This document shows positions 10,017 to 21,579 of a DNA stretch of 64,000 nt, in pieces (within the stretch, counting starts at the first letter, position 1; each line of letters starts with the position of its first letter). The notes beneath the pieces were generated by a model. That model ran no database searches and was not told where the DNA came from. It was given only the letters and a program-made list of their open reading frames with translations. A program made the position numbers and the translations under genes. This DNA is from Bufo bufo (Eukaryota > Chordata > Amphibia > Anura > Bufonidae): positions 369,563,442 to 369,627,441 of the forward strand of contig NC_053392.1 of NCBI RefSeq assembly GCF_905171765.1, read 5' to 3'.

Positions 10017-10920
10017 TAGAGATGTCCTGAACTATTCACCGGCGAACAGTTCCCGGCGAACATAGCTTGTTCGCGTTCGCCGCGGCGGGCGAACATATGC
10101 AATGTTCGGTCTGCCCCCTATACATCATCATTGAGCAAACTTTGACCCTGTACCTCACAGTCAGCAGACACATTCCAGCCAATCAGCATACCCTCCTTCC
10201 CACCTCCTATCAAAAAGCAAGGACAGCATCCATCTTACATTCATTCTGAAACTGCAGTGTCACAAATTTGACTAAGTTGTAATCGTAATGCGATTAATAC
10301 AGGTTATATTAATCGCATTGCGAATTTAACTTAGAGCTGGGTTCCTAATGGTTGTATTGCTAGAATATAACGAAGATTGAGAATATAGTGCTATATTCGT
10401 TATATTCGTCAATTCTAGCAATACAACCATTCGGAACTCAGATCTAAGTTGTAATCGCAATGCGATTGATACAGGTTATATTAATCGCATTGCGAATTCA
10501 ACTTAGAGCTGGATTCCTAATGGTTGTATTGCTAGAATATAGCGAAGATTGAGAATATAGTGCTATATTCGTTATATTCGTCAATTCTAGCAATACAACC
10601 ATTCGGAACTCAGATCTAAGTTGTAATCGCAATGCGATTAATACAGGTTATATTAATCACATTGCGAATTCTACTTACCACACTCTGCGTCAACTACGTA
10701 ATTTTCCATGCGAGTTTTGCCATGGATCCCCCTCCGGCATGCCACAGTCCAGGTGTTAGTCCCCTTGAAACAACTTTTCCATCACTATTGTGGCCAGAAA
10801 GAGTCCCTGTAGGTTTTAAAATTTGCCTGCCTATTGAAGTCTATAGCGGTTCGCCCGTTCACGAACATTTGCGGAAATTCGCGTTCGCGAACGGAAAATT
10901 TTATGTTTGCAACATCTCTA
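10017..10920. mobile_element. Non-autonomous hAT element with internal tandem repeat
   Basis: Ends TAGAGATGTCC (left) and ACATCTCTA (right) are inverted copies. The flanks TTAACTTG (10009-10016) and TAAACTTG (10921-10928) differ at one of 8 positions, an aged 8-bp hAT duplication. GTTCGCG-rich subterminal arms occur on both sides (10067-10090 and 10847-10892). No transposase frame. Confidence 0.85.
10272..10670. repeat. 172-bp tandem repeat built of palindromes
   Basis: CTAAGTTGTAATCG recurs at 10272, 10444 and 10616, exactly 172 bp apart, giving about 2.3 units. Each unit has two hairpins: one pairing AATGCGATTAATA with TATTAATCGCATT, and one pairing GGTTGTATTGCTAGAAT with ATTCTAGCAATACAACC. 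It lies wholly inside the hAT element. Confidence 0.9.
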
Positions 10921-11062
10921 TAAACTTGCTGTACCGTTCTGCAGTAATCTTAATGTTTCATAAGTTTACAAAAAAAATAAAATGAAACTTTGAGGACAAG
11001 TTCGGAAATACTTTCATACAATTTGATTATAATGCTGCAGATATTTTATAAATATCAAGTTG
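10921..11062. repeat. Second copy of the Tc1 target repeat, empty site
   Basis: TTGCTGTACCGTTCTGCAG...TCATAAGTTTAC at 10924-10969 aligns without gaps to the sequence flanking the Tc1 element at 5860-7480 once that element and one TA are removed. Confidence 0.85.
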
Positions 11063-11190
11063 TTAAAGAGGTTTCCAGAAGTTCAGTATTGATGACCTAT
11101 CCTCGGGATAGATGCTCACTTCCAGCATCCCTACCGATCAACTGTTTGAGGAGGCCACAGTGCCTTGAACTCCTGGAAAACCTCTAACAG
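11063..11190. mobile_element. Half of a T2-type MITE
   Basis: TTAAAGAGGTTTCCAGAAG at 11063 is a T2-type end; the following ATCAACTGTTTGAGGAGGC matches the family seen at 9116 and 35327. No opposite end is seen. Confidence 0.6.
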
Positions 11191-11597
11191 ACACTCAGAT
11201 CTATTAGGATATCTCCTATTGTGAATGGTGGATCCTGTGTTATCTATACAAAAAGAGGTGATATCATTACAGGCAGGATTATAATAAGAGATAAGCAGAT
11301 AACTGGAAGACATGGGAGACATCATAGCGTCTAGTCTCAACCCACTATCTCTGAGCAAACTGACAATTAGAGGTGGAGCCTGCAGGGCAGAACACTAGTG
11401 ATAAATTCATGAACAAGTCATATAATGGTTAGATATATTGCTACTCCTCATGCACACCCATGATAACCTACAATTTCCAAATTAAGCTATTATTTGCTTT
11501 TCTGTTTGTTTTTACTCATAAGGCACCAAGGATCTTCTTTTGTGTTTATTTTCGTTTCATATTTTACAATACAACTGTCCTAAAACCTGAAAATATC
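11191..11597. other. Unassigned non-coding sequence
   Basis: No recognisable gene, RNA or terminal repeat. Confidence 0.4.
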
Positions 11598-12145
11598 TTA
11601 AAGGGTTTCTGTCACCAGAATTACCCTATTAAACTAGCTGATATTAGCGATGTGCTAATGTCAGCTGAACCTAACTAGCCTATTCCTACTTGTATCTATG
11701 CCCCCGTTACTCCAGAAATCGAACTTTAATAATATGCTAATTAACCTCTAGAAGTTCAGTCTGCCATATATCTCGCGCCTGCGCCGTCCCGTTTAGTATT
11801 CGGCGCAGGAGCAGTGAGTGAAGGACGCTGAACACTGAACGGGACGGCGCAGGCGCGAGATACATGGCAGACACGGCCGGCAGGAGGAGACCAAGGCTGC
11901 CTGGCCCTGTCAATCAAGTGCAGCGGGGCGCGTCCAGAGGTGGGAAAACGGAGCTTCTAGGAGCAGGGGCAAGGCCCCCCTTGCACCTAGAGGCTAATTA
12001 CCATATTATAAAAAAAAGTTATATTTCTGGAGTAACGGGGTCATATATACAACCAGGAATAGGCTAGTTAGGTTCAGCTGACATTAGCACATCGCTTATG
12101 TCAGCCAGTTTAATAGGGTTAATACTGGTGACAGAAACCCTTTAA
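11598..12145. mobile_element. T2-type fold-back MITE, complete
   Basis: TTAA at 11598-11601 and 12142-12145 flank inverted ends AAGGGTTTCTGTCACC / GGTGACAGAAACCCTT. The arms pair over most of their length (for example GCGCGAGATA at 11850-11860 against TATCTCGCGC at 11768-11778; CAGCTGACATTAGC against GCTAATGTCAGCTG). TTAA duplication and AAGGG ends fit the T2/Kolobok group known from Xenopus. Same family as 33090-33706 and the right half of 15374-16096. Confidence 0.9.
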
Positions 12146-12311
12146 TGCTACGTAATATGAATCCATGGGAACTAAGAGACACTTGGCTATGAACACTATC
12201 CCTTGGGCAATATCCATGTGTTTACATTACTTTATTTTATGAATAATTCTATTGTAGTTGACAACCTATTGAAATACGTTCCGTTTGAATAGAAACTAAC
12301 TCAGGTTCATC
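12146..12311. other. Short unassigned spacer
   Basis: Nothing recognisable between the T2-type MITE and the Tc1 element. Confidence 0.4.
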
Positions 12312-12313
12312 TA

Positions 12314-13866
12314 CACTGCTCAAAAAAATAAAGGGAACACAAAAATAACACATCCTAGATCTGAATGAATTAAATATTCTTCTGAAATACTTTGTTCTTT
12401 ACATAGTTGAATGTGCTGACAAAATCACACCAAAAAAAAAAAAAAAAAAAAAAAAGGAAATCAAATTTTTTAACCCATGGAGGTCTGGATTTGGAGTCAC
12501 ACTCAAAATTAAAGTGGAAAAACACACTACAGGCTGATCCAACTTTGATGTAATGTCCTTAAAACAAGTCAAAATGAGGCTCAGTAGTGTGTGTGGCCTC
12601 CACGTGCCTGTATGACCTCCCTACAATGCCTGTGCATGCTCCTGATGATGTGGCGGACGGTCTCCTGAGGGATCTCCTCCCAGACCTGGACTAAAGCATC
12701 TGCCAACTCATGGACAGTCTGTGGTGCAACGTGACATTGGTGGATAGAGCGAGACATGATGTCCCAGATGTGCTCAATTGGATTCAGGTCTGGGGAATGG
12801 GCGGGCCAGTCCATAGCATCAATGCCTTTGTCTTGCAGGAACTGCTGACACACTCCAGCCACATGAGGTCTAGCATTGTCTTGCATTAGGAGGAACCCAG
12901 GGCCAACCGCACCAGCATATGGTCTCACAGGGGGTCTGAGGATCTCATCTCGGTACCTAATGGCAGTCAGGCGAGCACATGGAGGGCTGTGCGGCCCTCC
13001 AAAGAAATGCCACCCCACACCATTACTGACCCAATGCCAAACCGGTCATGCTGGAGGATGTTGCAGGCAGCAGAACGTTCTCCACGGCGTCTCCAGACTC
13101 TGTCACGTCTGTCACATGTGCTCAGTGTGAACCTGCTTTCATCTGTGAAGAGCACAGGGCGCCAGTGTCGAATTTGCCAATCTTGGTGTTTTCTGTCAAA
13201 TGCCAAACGTCCTGCACGGTGTGGACGTCGGGCCCTCATATCACCCTCATGGAGTCTGTTTCTGACCGTTTGAGCAGACACATGCACATTTGTGGCCTGC
13301 TGGAGGTCATTTTGCAGGGCTCTGGCAGTGCTCCTCCTGTTCCTCCTTGCACAAAGGCGGAGGTAGCGGTCCTGCTGCTGGGTTGTTGCCCTCCTACGGC
13401 CTCCTCCACATCTCCTGATGTACTGGCCTGTCTCCTGGTGGCGCCTCCATGCTCTGGACACTACGCTGACAGACACAGCAAACCTTCTTGCCACAGCTCG
13501 CATTGATGTGCCATCCTGGATAAGCTGCACTACCTGAGCCACTTGTGTGGGTTGTAGACTCCGTCTCATGCTACCACTAGAGTGAAAGCACCGCCAGCAT
13601 TCAAAAGTGACCAAAACATCAGCCAGGAAGCATAGGAACTGAGAAGTGGTCTGTGGTCACCACCTGCAGAACCAGTCCTTTATTGGGGGTGTCTTGCTAA
13701 TTGCCTATAATTTCCACCTGTTGTCTATCCCATTTGCACAACAGCATGTGAAATTGATTGTCACTCAGTGTTGCTTCCTAAGTGGACAGTTTGATTTCAC
13801 AGAAGTGTGATTGACTTGGAGTTACATTGTGTTGTTTAAGTGTTCCCTTTATTTTTTTGAGCAGTG
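12314..13866 (-). mobile_element. Tc1-like element, second family, decayed
   Basis: Both ends carry an identical 27-bp inverted repeat beginning CACTGCTCAAAAAAATAAAG, with TA at 12312-12313 and 13867-13868. It is 1553 bp long with a transposase relic on the minus strand (12581-13569) and a long A run at 12432-12455. The terminal repeats are much shorter than those of the element at 5860-7480, so this is a separate Tc1 lineage; a second copy lies at 31761-33945. Confidence 0.93.
12581..13569 (-). pseudogene. Tc1-like DD34E transposase, frameshifted
   Basis: Start [20 protein letters not shown] at 13569; stop after ...QARGGHTHY at 12581. The first catalytic Asp ([11 protein letters not shown]), second Asp ([11 protein letters not shown]) and Glu ([12 protein letters not shown]) motifs are all present but lie in two frames. 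Compared with the copy at 32058-33071, this one lacks 27 bp after the ARRP motif (in frame, 9 residues) and 8 bp just after VLA (frame-breaking, near 12972). The N-terminal half is a helix-turn-helix DNA-binding domain ([16 protein letters not shown]). The C-terminal 60 residues are intact here, where the other copy is damaged. Confidence 0.93.
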
Positions 13867-13868
13867 TA

Positions 13869-14494
13869 TATAAAGATTTATATGCAGAGCAAACTCAAAT
13901 GTTGCCACCAGTAGAATATTCAATGAAAAGATCTTTCCAGAGGTGAAATATGCATTGCTTGTTGGACTTGGAGGCTTGCTATAGCCAACACCAAGTTCAG
14001 CATATTTTTTCTTTACTTATTAACTATTACACTGTTCCCACTAATCTAGGTCTCTCTTTGACATGATGACCCATTGGCATAACACAATCATGCGGGGGTT
14101 GATGGAGGCATCACACACTGTGGTGACCCACTTTTGTTACTATTGACAGAAGCATCTAAGGGGTTAAACATCCGGAATTCGAGTTCTCTCCTATCCTAGC
14201 TGTTGCAGTAGGGTATCAGCAATTTGTAACAGCTGTCTCCAGCTGCGGATGGCACTTGGTCCTCTGTTGAGCCTATGCTAACAGTCCATCAGCCTGCCAG
14301 GCCTTGCATTGCGCAAAGGGGTTAAAAAACATATGGCTTACTTTTTTTAAAAAATGTTTTTTTTTACAATTCACTTTGTAATGGTCAAACTTTTTAATAT
14401 GAGCATACACTGAACCTGTAGTATTACATATGACAGCTCAAAATTTAGTAATACCTATATAGCCCAAGTCCACCCAATGAGAACAATTGCTTGT
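13869..14494. other. Unassigned non-coding sequence
   Basis: No gene, RNA or terminal repeat recognised. Confidence 0.4.
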
Positions 14495-14972
14495 TAGGCT
14501 ACTTTCACACTAGCGTTTTTGCTGGATCCAGCAGGGTTCAGCAAAAACGCTTCCATTACGGATAATACAACCATCTGCATCCGTTATGAACTGATCCGGT
14601 TATATTATCTTTAACATACCGAAGATGGATCAGTCATGAACTCCATTGAAAGTCAATGGGGGACGGATCCGTTTTCTATTATGTCAGATTGTGTCAAGAG
14701 AAAACAGATCCGTCCCCATTGACTTGTATTGTGTGTCATGACAGATCCGTCTTGCTCTGCATCCCAGGATGGAAAGCAAACCGCAGCGTGCTGCGGTTTG
14801 CTCTCCGGTATGGGAACGCAACCAAACGGAACAAAATGCTTTTTGGAGCATTCCCTTCTGTTCAGTTACATTTTGTGCCCACTGACAATGAATGGGAACA
14901 AAACTGAAGCGTTTTTTTCCCCGCTATTGAGACCCTGTGATGGATCTCAATACTGGAAAATAGAAACGCTAG
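14495..14972. mobile_element. Family C-like fold-back MITE, right tip lost
   Basis: The left end reads TAGGCTACTTTCACACTAGCG; the right end stops at GAAACGCTAG, so the outermost part is missing. The arms pair internally (GACGGATCCGTTTTC against GAAAACAGATCCGTC). A CCCATTGACTT motif is repeated on both strands. Confidence 0.7.
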
Positions 14973-15373
14973 CAAATCTCCTGGTTCATAGAGCCCAGAT
15001 AGCTAGTAGGCATATTTTTGCTGAGAAATCCACACTGAAAATTCACAAAAGTGGTCCAGAGAGCTGTGATATACACCCATGCTTTATATGTCCCCGGGAG
15101 TTTATATTCTGTATATGGAAAGTCCTACTGACACATAGCTTTACAGGTTTCCTTTATAACACATGCCATTTGCAAACCTAGTACACAGACCTTAGTAGTG
15201 GAGTATATTGATCCTGCTGTGTCTTTGAAGAAATTAGATATCACTTTGCATGGTACTCTGTGCAGTGCACCTGTTAAGTATCAACTACATCTAGTTAACA
15301 CAGTGATACATTGCTGCAGAATATGATACATCAAGAAAGGACTGCTCTGCAGGTCAGAGAACTTGTACTGCTT
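14973..15373. other. Unassigned non-coding sequence
   Basis: No gene or repeat boundary recognised. Confidence 0.4.
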
Positions 15374-16096
15374 AGGGGCTCTTTCACACTTGCGGCAGGA
15401 CAGATCACCATGCTGTTCACTATGTCGGATCCTTCCTGCTGCTATTTCGCCGTGCCGCCGGACCGCCGCTCCGTCCCCATTGACTATAATGGGGGCGGAG
15501 CTCCGGTGCAGCACGGCGGTGCACGGCGAAAGCCGCCGGACTAAGGGCTCTTTCACACTTGCGGCAGGACGGATCCGACATGCTGTTCACCATGTCGGAT
15601 CCGTCCTGCTGCTATTTCGTTGGCGAAATCCCGCGCCTGCGCCGTTCACTTCTGTCTTCGGCGCAGGCGCAGTGAGTGAATGATGCGCTCCTGGTGCCGG
15701 ATTCCTCACTGCGCCTGCGCCGACTATGTCACAGTGAAGAAGCCGGCATCAGGAGAGCGGCCTTCACTCACTGCGCCTACGCCGAAGACAGAAGTGAACG
15801 GCGCAGGCGCGGGATTTCGCCAACGATGCAGGGAACAGTGGCATCAATCAAGAGGAGCTGGGCGGGCACAACACTGGACCTGGGCGGGATAAAGGGTGAG
15901 TGGACGGAGCCTCTAGGTGCTGATTTTACGCCCACATAGCACCTAGAGGCTCATTAGCATATAATAAAAGTGCTTTTTTAACAAAAACGGTTGCAGGGAC
16001 TAATGTTAGAAACATACTGTTATGTAGTGCTGACATTAGCGCATCGCTATATCAGTCAGCTACATAACAGTATTTCTGGTGGTAGAAACCCTTTAA
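15374..16096. mobile_element. Composite of duplicated MITE end and T2-type half
   Basis: GGCTCTTTCACACTTGCGGC occurs twice, at 15377 and 15546, so a MITE left end of about 170 bp is tandemly duplicated. The second copy runs into the arm of a T2-type element (CCTGCGCCG...GGCGCAGGCGC palindrome at about 15636-15810), which ends GGTAGAAACCCTTTAA with TTAA at 16093-16096. The TAGAGGCTCATTAGCATAT piece near 15944 is shared with 11598-12145 and 33090-33706. The T2-type left end has been replaced. Confidence 0.7.
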
Positions 16097-16287
16097 TTTG
16101 TTTGGAATATGTTAGAATAATAATAGATAAGTGAGAGTGTTTACATCAGAATGAAAATCTACATTGCATGTTAAATAATATCTGCCTCTAGGGTGGGGAT
16201 ACGGTAGAGACATAACTTATTTTACAGATAATCCAGAGGGTACATACAATAAAGTAAAACCATGCCTTTGGGGGTAGGCTTCACTAC
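16097..16287. other. Unassigned spacer
   Basis: No recognisable feature. Confidence 0.35.
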
Positions 16288-16746
16288 TTAGGCTACTTTC
16301 ACACTGGCGTTTTGGCTTTCCGTTTCCGAGATCCGTCATGGGCTCTCACAAGCGGTCCAAAACGGATCGGTTTTGCCCTAATGCATTCTGAATGGAAAAG
16401 GATCCGCTCAGAATGCATCAGTTTGGCTCCTTTCCGCTCTGGAGGCGGACCCCAAAATGCTGCTTGCATCGTTTTGGTGTCCGCCTGGCGATGCGGAGGC
16501 AAACGGATCCGTCCTGACACACAATGTAAGTCAATGGGGACGAATCCGTTTTCTCTGACACAATCTGGTACAAAAGAAAACTGATCCGTCCCCCATTGAC
16601 TTTCAATGGTGTTCAAGACTGATCCGTCATGGCTATAAAAGACATAATACAAACGGATCCGTTCATGACGGATGCATGTGGTTGTATTATTGTAACGGAA
16701 GCGTTTTTTTGCAGATCCGCAAAAAAACGCTAGTGTGAAAATAGCC
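16288..16746. mobile_element. Family C fold-back MITE
   Basis: The ends GGCTACTTTCACACTGGCG and CGCTAGTGTGAAAATAGCC are inverted copies. It carries several ACGGATCCGT palindromes and CCCCATTGACTTTCAATGG at 16591-16609. It contains open frames on both strands that mirror one another, as expected for a palindrome, and no real gene. Confidence 0.88.
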
Positions 16747-17069
16747 TGTCTCCTCATAGAAGAGGCTATCCTGCTCCCCTAAGTCTCATAAAACAGCAGC
16801 ATCTATGACATAATACAGCAGTGTTGCTGAGTATCCAGCACTGAAGTGAGATAGAAATGTACTAGACTTAGCACTAGTGCATAGTACATAGAACATATAA
16901 ATTTATGGGCATAATATAATCTGAACCCTCAGTGAGTTGATAATCCATGTTGTCTCAATTCAGATGGCAGGGGAGGAATAAGTGTCTTAAGTAGAAAAAG
17001 GCTTTTTTCTCTTATAACATATATTGCAAAAGCTGTCATATTTGTCTTCACTATTGATTTAAGCAAATT
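16747..17069. other. Unassigned spacer
   Basis: No recognisable feature. Confidence 0.35.
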
Positions 17070-17402
17070 TGGTCACCTAATCAATATTCTGTACTAATCT
17101 GTGGAAGGATGATGTTTTATATAGTACTTACCTGTCCCATGCATTGCCAATGCCACCATCTCTGCTGCGCTGACACAGGATGCAGGCTCTTTCACCCAGG
17201 TCCCGACCAGATGTGGACACTTCTTTTCCTGGTCAGCTGCATAGTAGTGGATACAGCTGACCAGGAAAAGAAGAGCCCATATCCTGTATCAGGGTACTTG
17301 AGACGGTGGAATGTAGGATGGGTAAGTACCATGTAAAACATCTTACTTCCACAGGTTAATAGTAAATATTGATTAGGCTAAATGTCTGAAGAACCCCTCC
17401 TA
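17070..17402. mobile_element. Fold-back MITE, probably T2-type
   Basis: CACCTAATCAATATT (17074) pairs with AATATTGATTAGGC (17365-17378), and ATGTTTTATATAGTACTTACC pairs with GGTAAGTACCATGTAAAACAT. The right tip GAACCCCTCCTAA resembles a worn T2-type end. Confidence 0.7.
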
Positions 17403-18650
17403 AGAAGAGAACGAGAAGAGATTTGAATGAATGAAACACATGTTATATTGAATGTTTAGTACAAAATGTGGCCTTCTGGGGAGGGGGGTCAAAAAAGACA
17501 GCAGGCATGCATAAAATATGATGGAACTGAAAATCCGGCACATGAAATGTAATTTGCATAATGAGATGGTCTTCTCAAACCTTCTATACCATTTGTAGAA
17601 CCATTTCTCAAAATGTGTCAAAGAGAGGAGGCCCAGATGGAAAGGCAGTTGTGACAGAAGTGATTATAAACTGTACAGGTCTCTCACTGGTCGCTCCCAT
17701 CGGTCTCATCTTCATGCTATACCGTGGACACAAACTATGGATAAACTGAGATACATTATGCCAATGACTTTGACCAATGACCTAGACATCCCCATGTCCT
17801 GGCTGGTGAGGTCCAATAGAAAATACGGTTGAAAACTCCTAAGCTTGTGCTGAGGCAGAGCAGCAGTGTAAAGCATGAATGGAAATAGACTCCATGTTCC
17901 TTTTTTTTTTTATAAAAGCTGTAACTAGAGAATCTGACCAACATGAAAGCATGGAACAACAAACAGTCATTGTGGATTCAATGATCAGACTATGCAAAGC
18001 TTTCCATCATCTGCAAAATACACATAATCCACAGAAGACTGAAGACATCTGGCGGTTAATCGCATGCTGTAGTGACCGATAGACACAGAAAACGTAAACC
18101 TGTTTCACCTTTACTTCACTCCCTGAAGTTCTATAATTAGCTGGATTCTCTGTAAAGTCGAGCCAGATGCACTTTGCCCTGTGGTGTAGATGCGGAATTG
18201 TCAATATATTTCACAATATCTCCGCCAGGGCTTTCTAGCTGGTGTCAGAACAAAGATCAAACAGCTTATCTGTGAAATCGTCTACTTCAAGAACACTAGA
18301 AGAGCATATGCAATGCGTCCCATGGAAAAGAGGCTGCAGGCACAGCCGTTTCCCCTTGCAGTCAGCTGTGCCCGTTTAACCATGAATGGGTGAGGATGGC
18401 AGCAAAGCAAAATTCATGGGTGAAGAACTTTTCAATCATTTTCAAGAGAAGACTAAAGTTCAGTTAGATTGTATATATAGTTTAGCCACTGGCATTTAGT
18501 AGTGGAATTTTTATTTATTTTTTAAACTTAAAAGCTTTTTTCATTTAGTTTTTTAATGTGAAACTTTTTTTTTTCCAAAACACAATTTTTATTTTTTTTA
18601 TTTTGCACTTTATGTCCCCCATAAGGTCATACAAGACTTCTTGGGAACAT
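17403..18650. other. Non-coding stretch without recognised elements
   Basis: About 1.25 kb with no convincing gene. Short frames (for example 17561-17749, 18190-18393) have no familiar domain and no splice context I can defend. T-rich tracts at 18510-18610. Confidence 0.4.
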
Positions 18651-19016
18651 TTAAAGGGAACCTGTCACCAGGATTTTGGGTATAGAGCTGAGGACATGGG
18701 CTGCTAGATGGCCGCTAGCACATCCGCAATATCCAGTCCCCATAGCTCTGTGTGCTTTTATTGTGTATAAAAACTAATTTGATACATATGCAAATTAACC
18801 TGAGATGAGTCAGAGCTTGAACATATGACTCTTCTCTGGTCACACAGATAAGATATGACTCTTTTATGTTAATTTGCATATGTATCAAATCGGGATTGTT
18901 ACACAATAAAAGCACACAGAGCTATGGGGACTGGGTATTGGAGATGTGCTAGCGGCCATCTAGCAACCCATGTCCACAGCTCTATACCCAAAATCCCGGT
19001 GACAGGTTCCCTTTAA
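18651..19016. mobile_element. T2 family fold-back MITE, complete
   Basis: TTAAAGGGAACCTGTCACC at 18651 is a perfect match to the TTAAAGGRR end known for Xenopus T2 MITEs, and the right end is its inverted copy, with TTAA at 19013-19016. The arms pair closely (CTAGATGGCCGCTAGCACAT against ATGTGCTAGCGGCCATCTAG). Confidence 0.92.
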
Positions 19017-19502
19017 CTTTACTTTTTGTTTTTTTTCCCCACTATTGATTTCTCCTGTAACTGGGGCTGACATAGTAGCCCCAGTTACAGGGGAAATACA
19101 CCCCCCAGAGAGGCTGTACAGCGCAATAGAGCTCTCTACAGCCTCAGTGCAGGGCTGATCGTGGTCTATCGAAGACCCAACAGCTCCTACACTCTCCCGA
19201 CCCCGGCAGTCACATGACTGCTGATCCGGGACAGGAAGCAGCACATCGCTACCTTGCTGTGTACAATTCAGCGCTGTGTATACAGCGATCTAGAAGGCAG
19301 GGCCACCCAGGAACCTTCTCTCTGTGGGTGCCCTGCTGTCACCGACAGCGGGCCCCTGGCACAGCAGCTGCAATCTCTGAAAGGACGTCCAATCAGAGAT
19401 AAACCCGACCGCCCAGGTCGTTTATAGTCAATGGGTGGTCGGTAAGTGGTTAAAGACCTGACATGCCCCATACATATACGGGGCACGTCAAGAAGGAGTT
19501 AA
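19017..19502. mobile_element. Fragment of a TTAACTCCTT-ended element
   Basis: The right end reads GACGTGCCCC in reverse complement behind TTAACTCCTTCTTGACG, with TTAA at 19499-19502; this matches the left end of the large element at 22059 (TTAACTCCTTCCTGACATAT). A perfect hairpin AACTGGGGCT / AGCCCCAGTT lies at about 19058-19086. The left boundary abuts the preceding T2 MITE and is not clear. Confidence 0.6.
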
Positions 19503-21579
19503 ACTAGAATGTGGATGAGGACAGCTTTTGTCTAACTTCTAGATACTTTATGATGCTGAAAGCCATGATTCTGGAGCATAAAAGTGGCACAGATTAGACC
19601 AGTTTAGGGTTGGTCTAAAGCTTCTGGGGGAGAAAATGTTGGTGCATTGGGACAGATTTTTAATGTATGTGGACAGGTGGTATAAACTAGACTAGACAGC
19701 GGACAGATGCATCACATTTACTGCATCATTGAGCATAGGTCACGGTGATAAATTTGGCGCCTTTTTAGACTGTCTACATTTATTTAGTCTACAAATTAGA
19801 CAGGATTACGAAGTGCAGCAATGTATCCATACAAAAAGGTAATTTACAACTGCCCCTTACCATTAACACTTTCTTAATGAAGAATTATATCCTGGCATTC
19901 CAATGTGTAGGTTAATGATTTGAACACCTAATGTAATTACCAAAGACTGCTCATTACCGAGGTGCTGTGTCAACATGGAAAGGTTCATGTAAACCTGAAC
20001 ACAATCTGCAGAGAGATGGAAGGCCTCGAGAGGTCTCATCTGTATACAGTAAAGTATGAAATAGGGACAGCTATCTAATGTCCTTCATGTTTGTACCGTC
20101 ATTTATTACAAGGTATTCCAGGAATACGAAGCAGTGGGAAAAAAAATTAAACATTCGAACTGCTATTCCCCCTCTCCCCGTGCTCCAGGGACAATAAGAT
20201 ATTGGAACTGGAAAAATATGTCTTCTCCACAGACTTCCATCACTTAGAATATTTTATAAAGCAATGATCGATTAAAGAGGTTAGTTTGATGCTTGCTACA
20301 TCTCTAATGGCTTTTAGGGCTCAAATAACACTGCCAAACAGTTGTAAAATAATACCACCATACATGACCCAAATAGTATTAATATGTGCCCCCTTCACAG
20401 TAGTTATGCAGGAAAAATAAAATAAAAACAGTAAATACTCACCTAGTTCCTCTGATGACCATCGTGCTGCTGGATGGTGTAGAAGGAAGGGCAGAGGCCG
20501 ATTCCTGGGCTTTCACCGCTCCTTCTATACAGCTCAGCAGTGGGATAGAGGGATGTATGACCGCATCCTGTCTGCTGCTGAGGTGGATGGTGCAGTAGGG
20601 AGTGGACGGCTCCCTGCTTCACCATTACAGGCAACTGTCTCTGCGTCCACTGAGAGCAGGACATACGTCAGCCGTTCAGGGATTGCAGGACAGCCATTGA
20701 AATCTCGGACTGTCCCTCAAGCTCCCAGATGGTTGGGGGATATAGCCCAAATGAAGACATAGGGCATTGTTTACATGTAATGTAAGCAGAGTTTCAACTT
20801 GTAATTGTTCAACAGGGAATCTTTCAAACTCCTTAATGAGTCATTATTTTCCAGCAACCCAAATATGCACTGTCTGCTGCCTAGCAATGAGGATAGAACA
20901 GATAAGATTTACTGTACGTTGCATGTAAATACCTTGTGCAGATCCCACACTGCCATTTACGGTACACTGAAAAGGTGGCTTGTGCATACTCCTACCCAGT
21001 GCCAGCAATACAAGGTCCTGCCTTCCAGAGAGTAGTAAACCAGCAACTAGATCACCGATTTCTGGATGTTTGTGTGTATTTCTAATTTTATTATTTTAAA
21101 ACTTTAAAAATTTTAGGAAGATCATGGGGGAATATGTATGTGCAGTGTCTTATGTACCTTAGGTCTCGACTACATTGAACACAAGTAAAGCTGTTGTCTG
21201 TAGTTCAGTAGGAAATTCTAAAAATCCTTTTATTGGAGGTCAGAGAGAAAACAATGCAAAATATTACAATACAAGCATAGATACATATGGAGGGTAGGTA
21301 TTTCATAAAGCTTAATACATAATTAAAATTAGACAAAGTGACACACACTGCTAGTGAGTGGGAATAGACCTGTTTACAATTCACTGTCACACAATTTTCC
21401 TCAAGAAATTTAGGAAATTAAAATTTGACATGGGTTAGATGTTCAGCTCACAGCTATCAGCCCTGTTACACTGAAAAATATCCATGTTCAGTCTGCTGAG
21501 CATGCATGTTGCATTCATACATGCATGTACAGTTTTGTCATGCAGCATTATCAGCCATTTATGCCCAGGGTCCAATTGG
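19503..21579. other. Non-coding stretch, mostly unassigned
   Basis: About 2 kb. A GC-richer block at 20440-20770 (ACTCACCTAG start, CTGAGGTGGATGG etc.) resembles the interior of a repeat but has no defined ends. No host exon could be supported. Confidence 0.4.
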
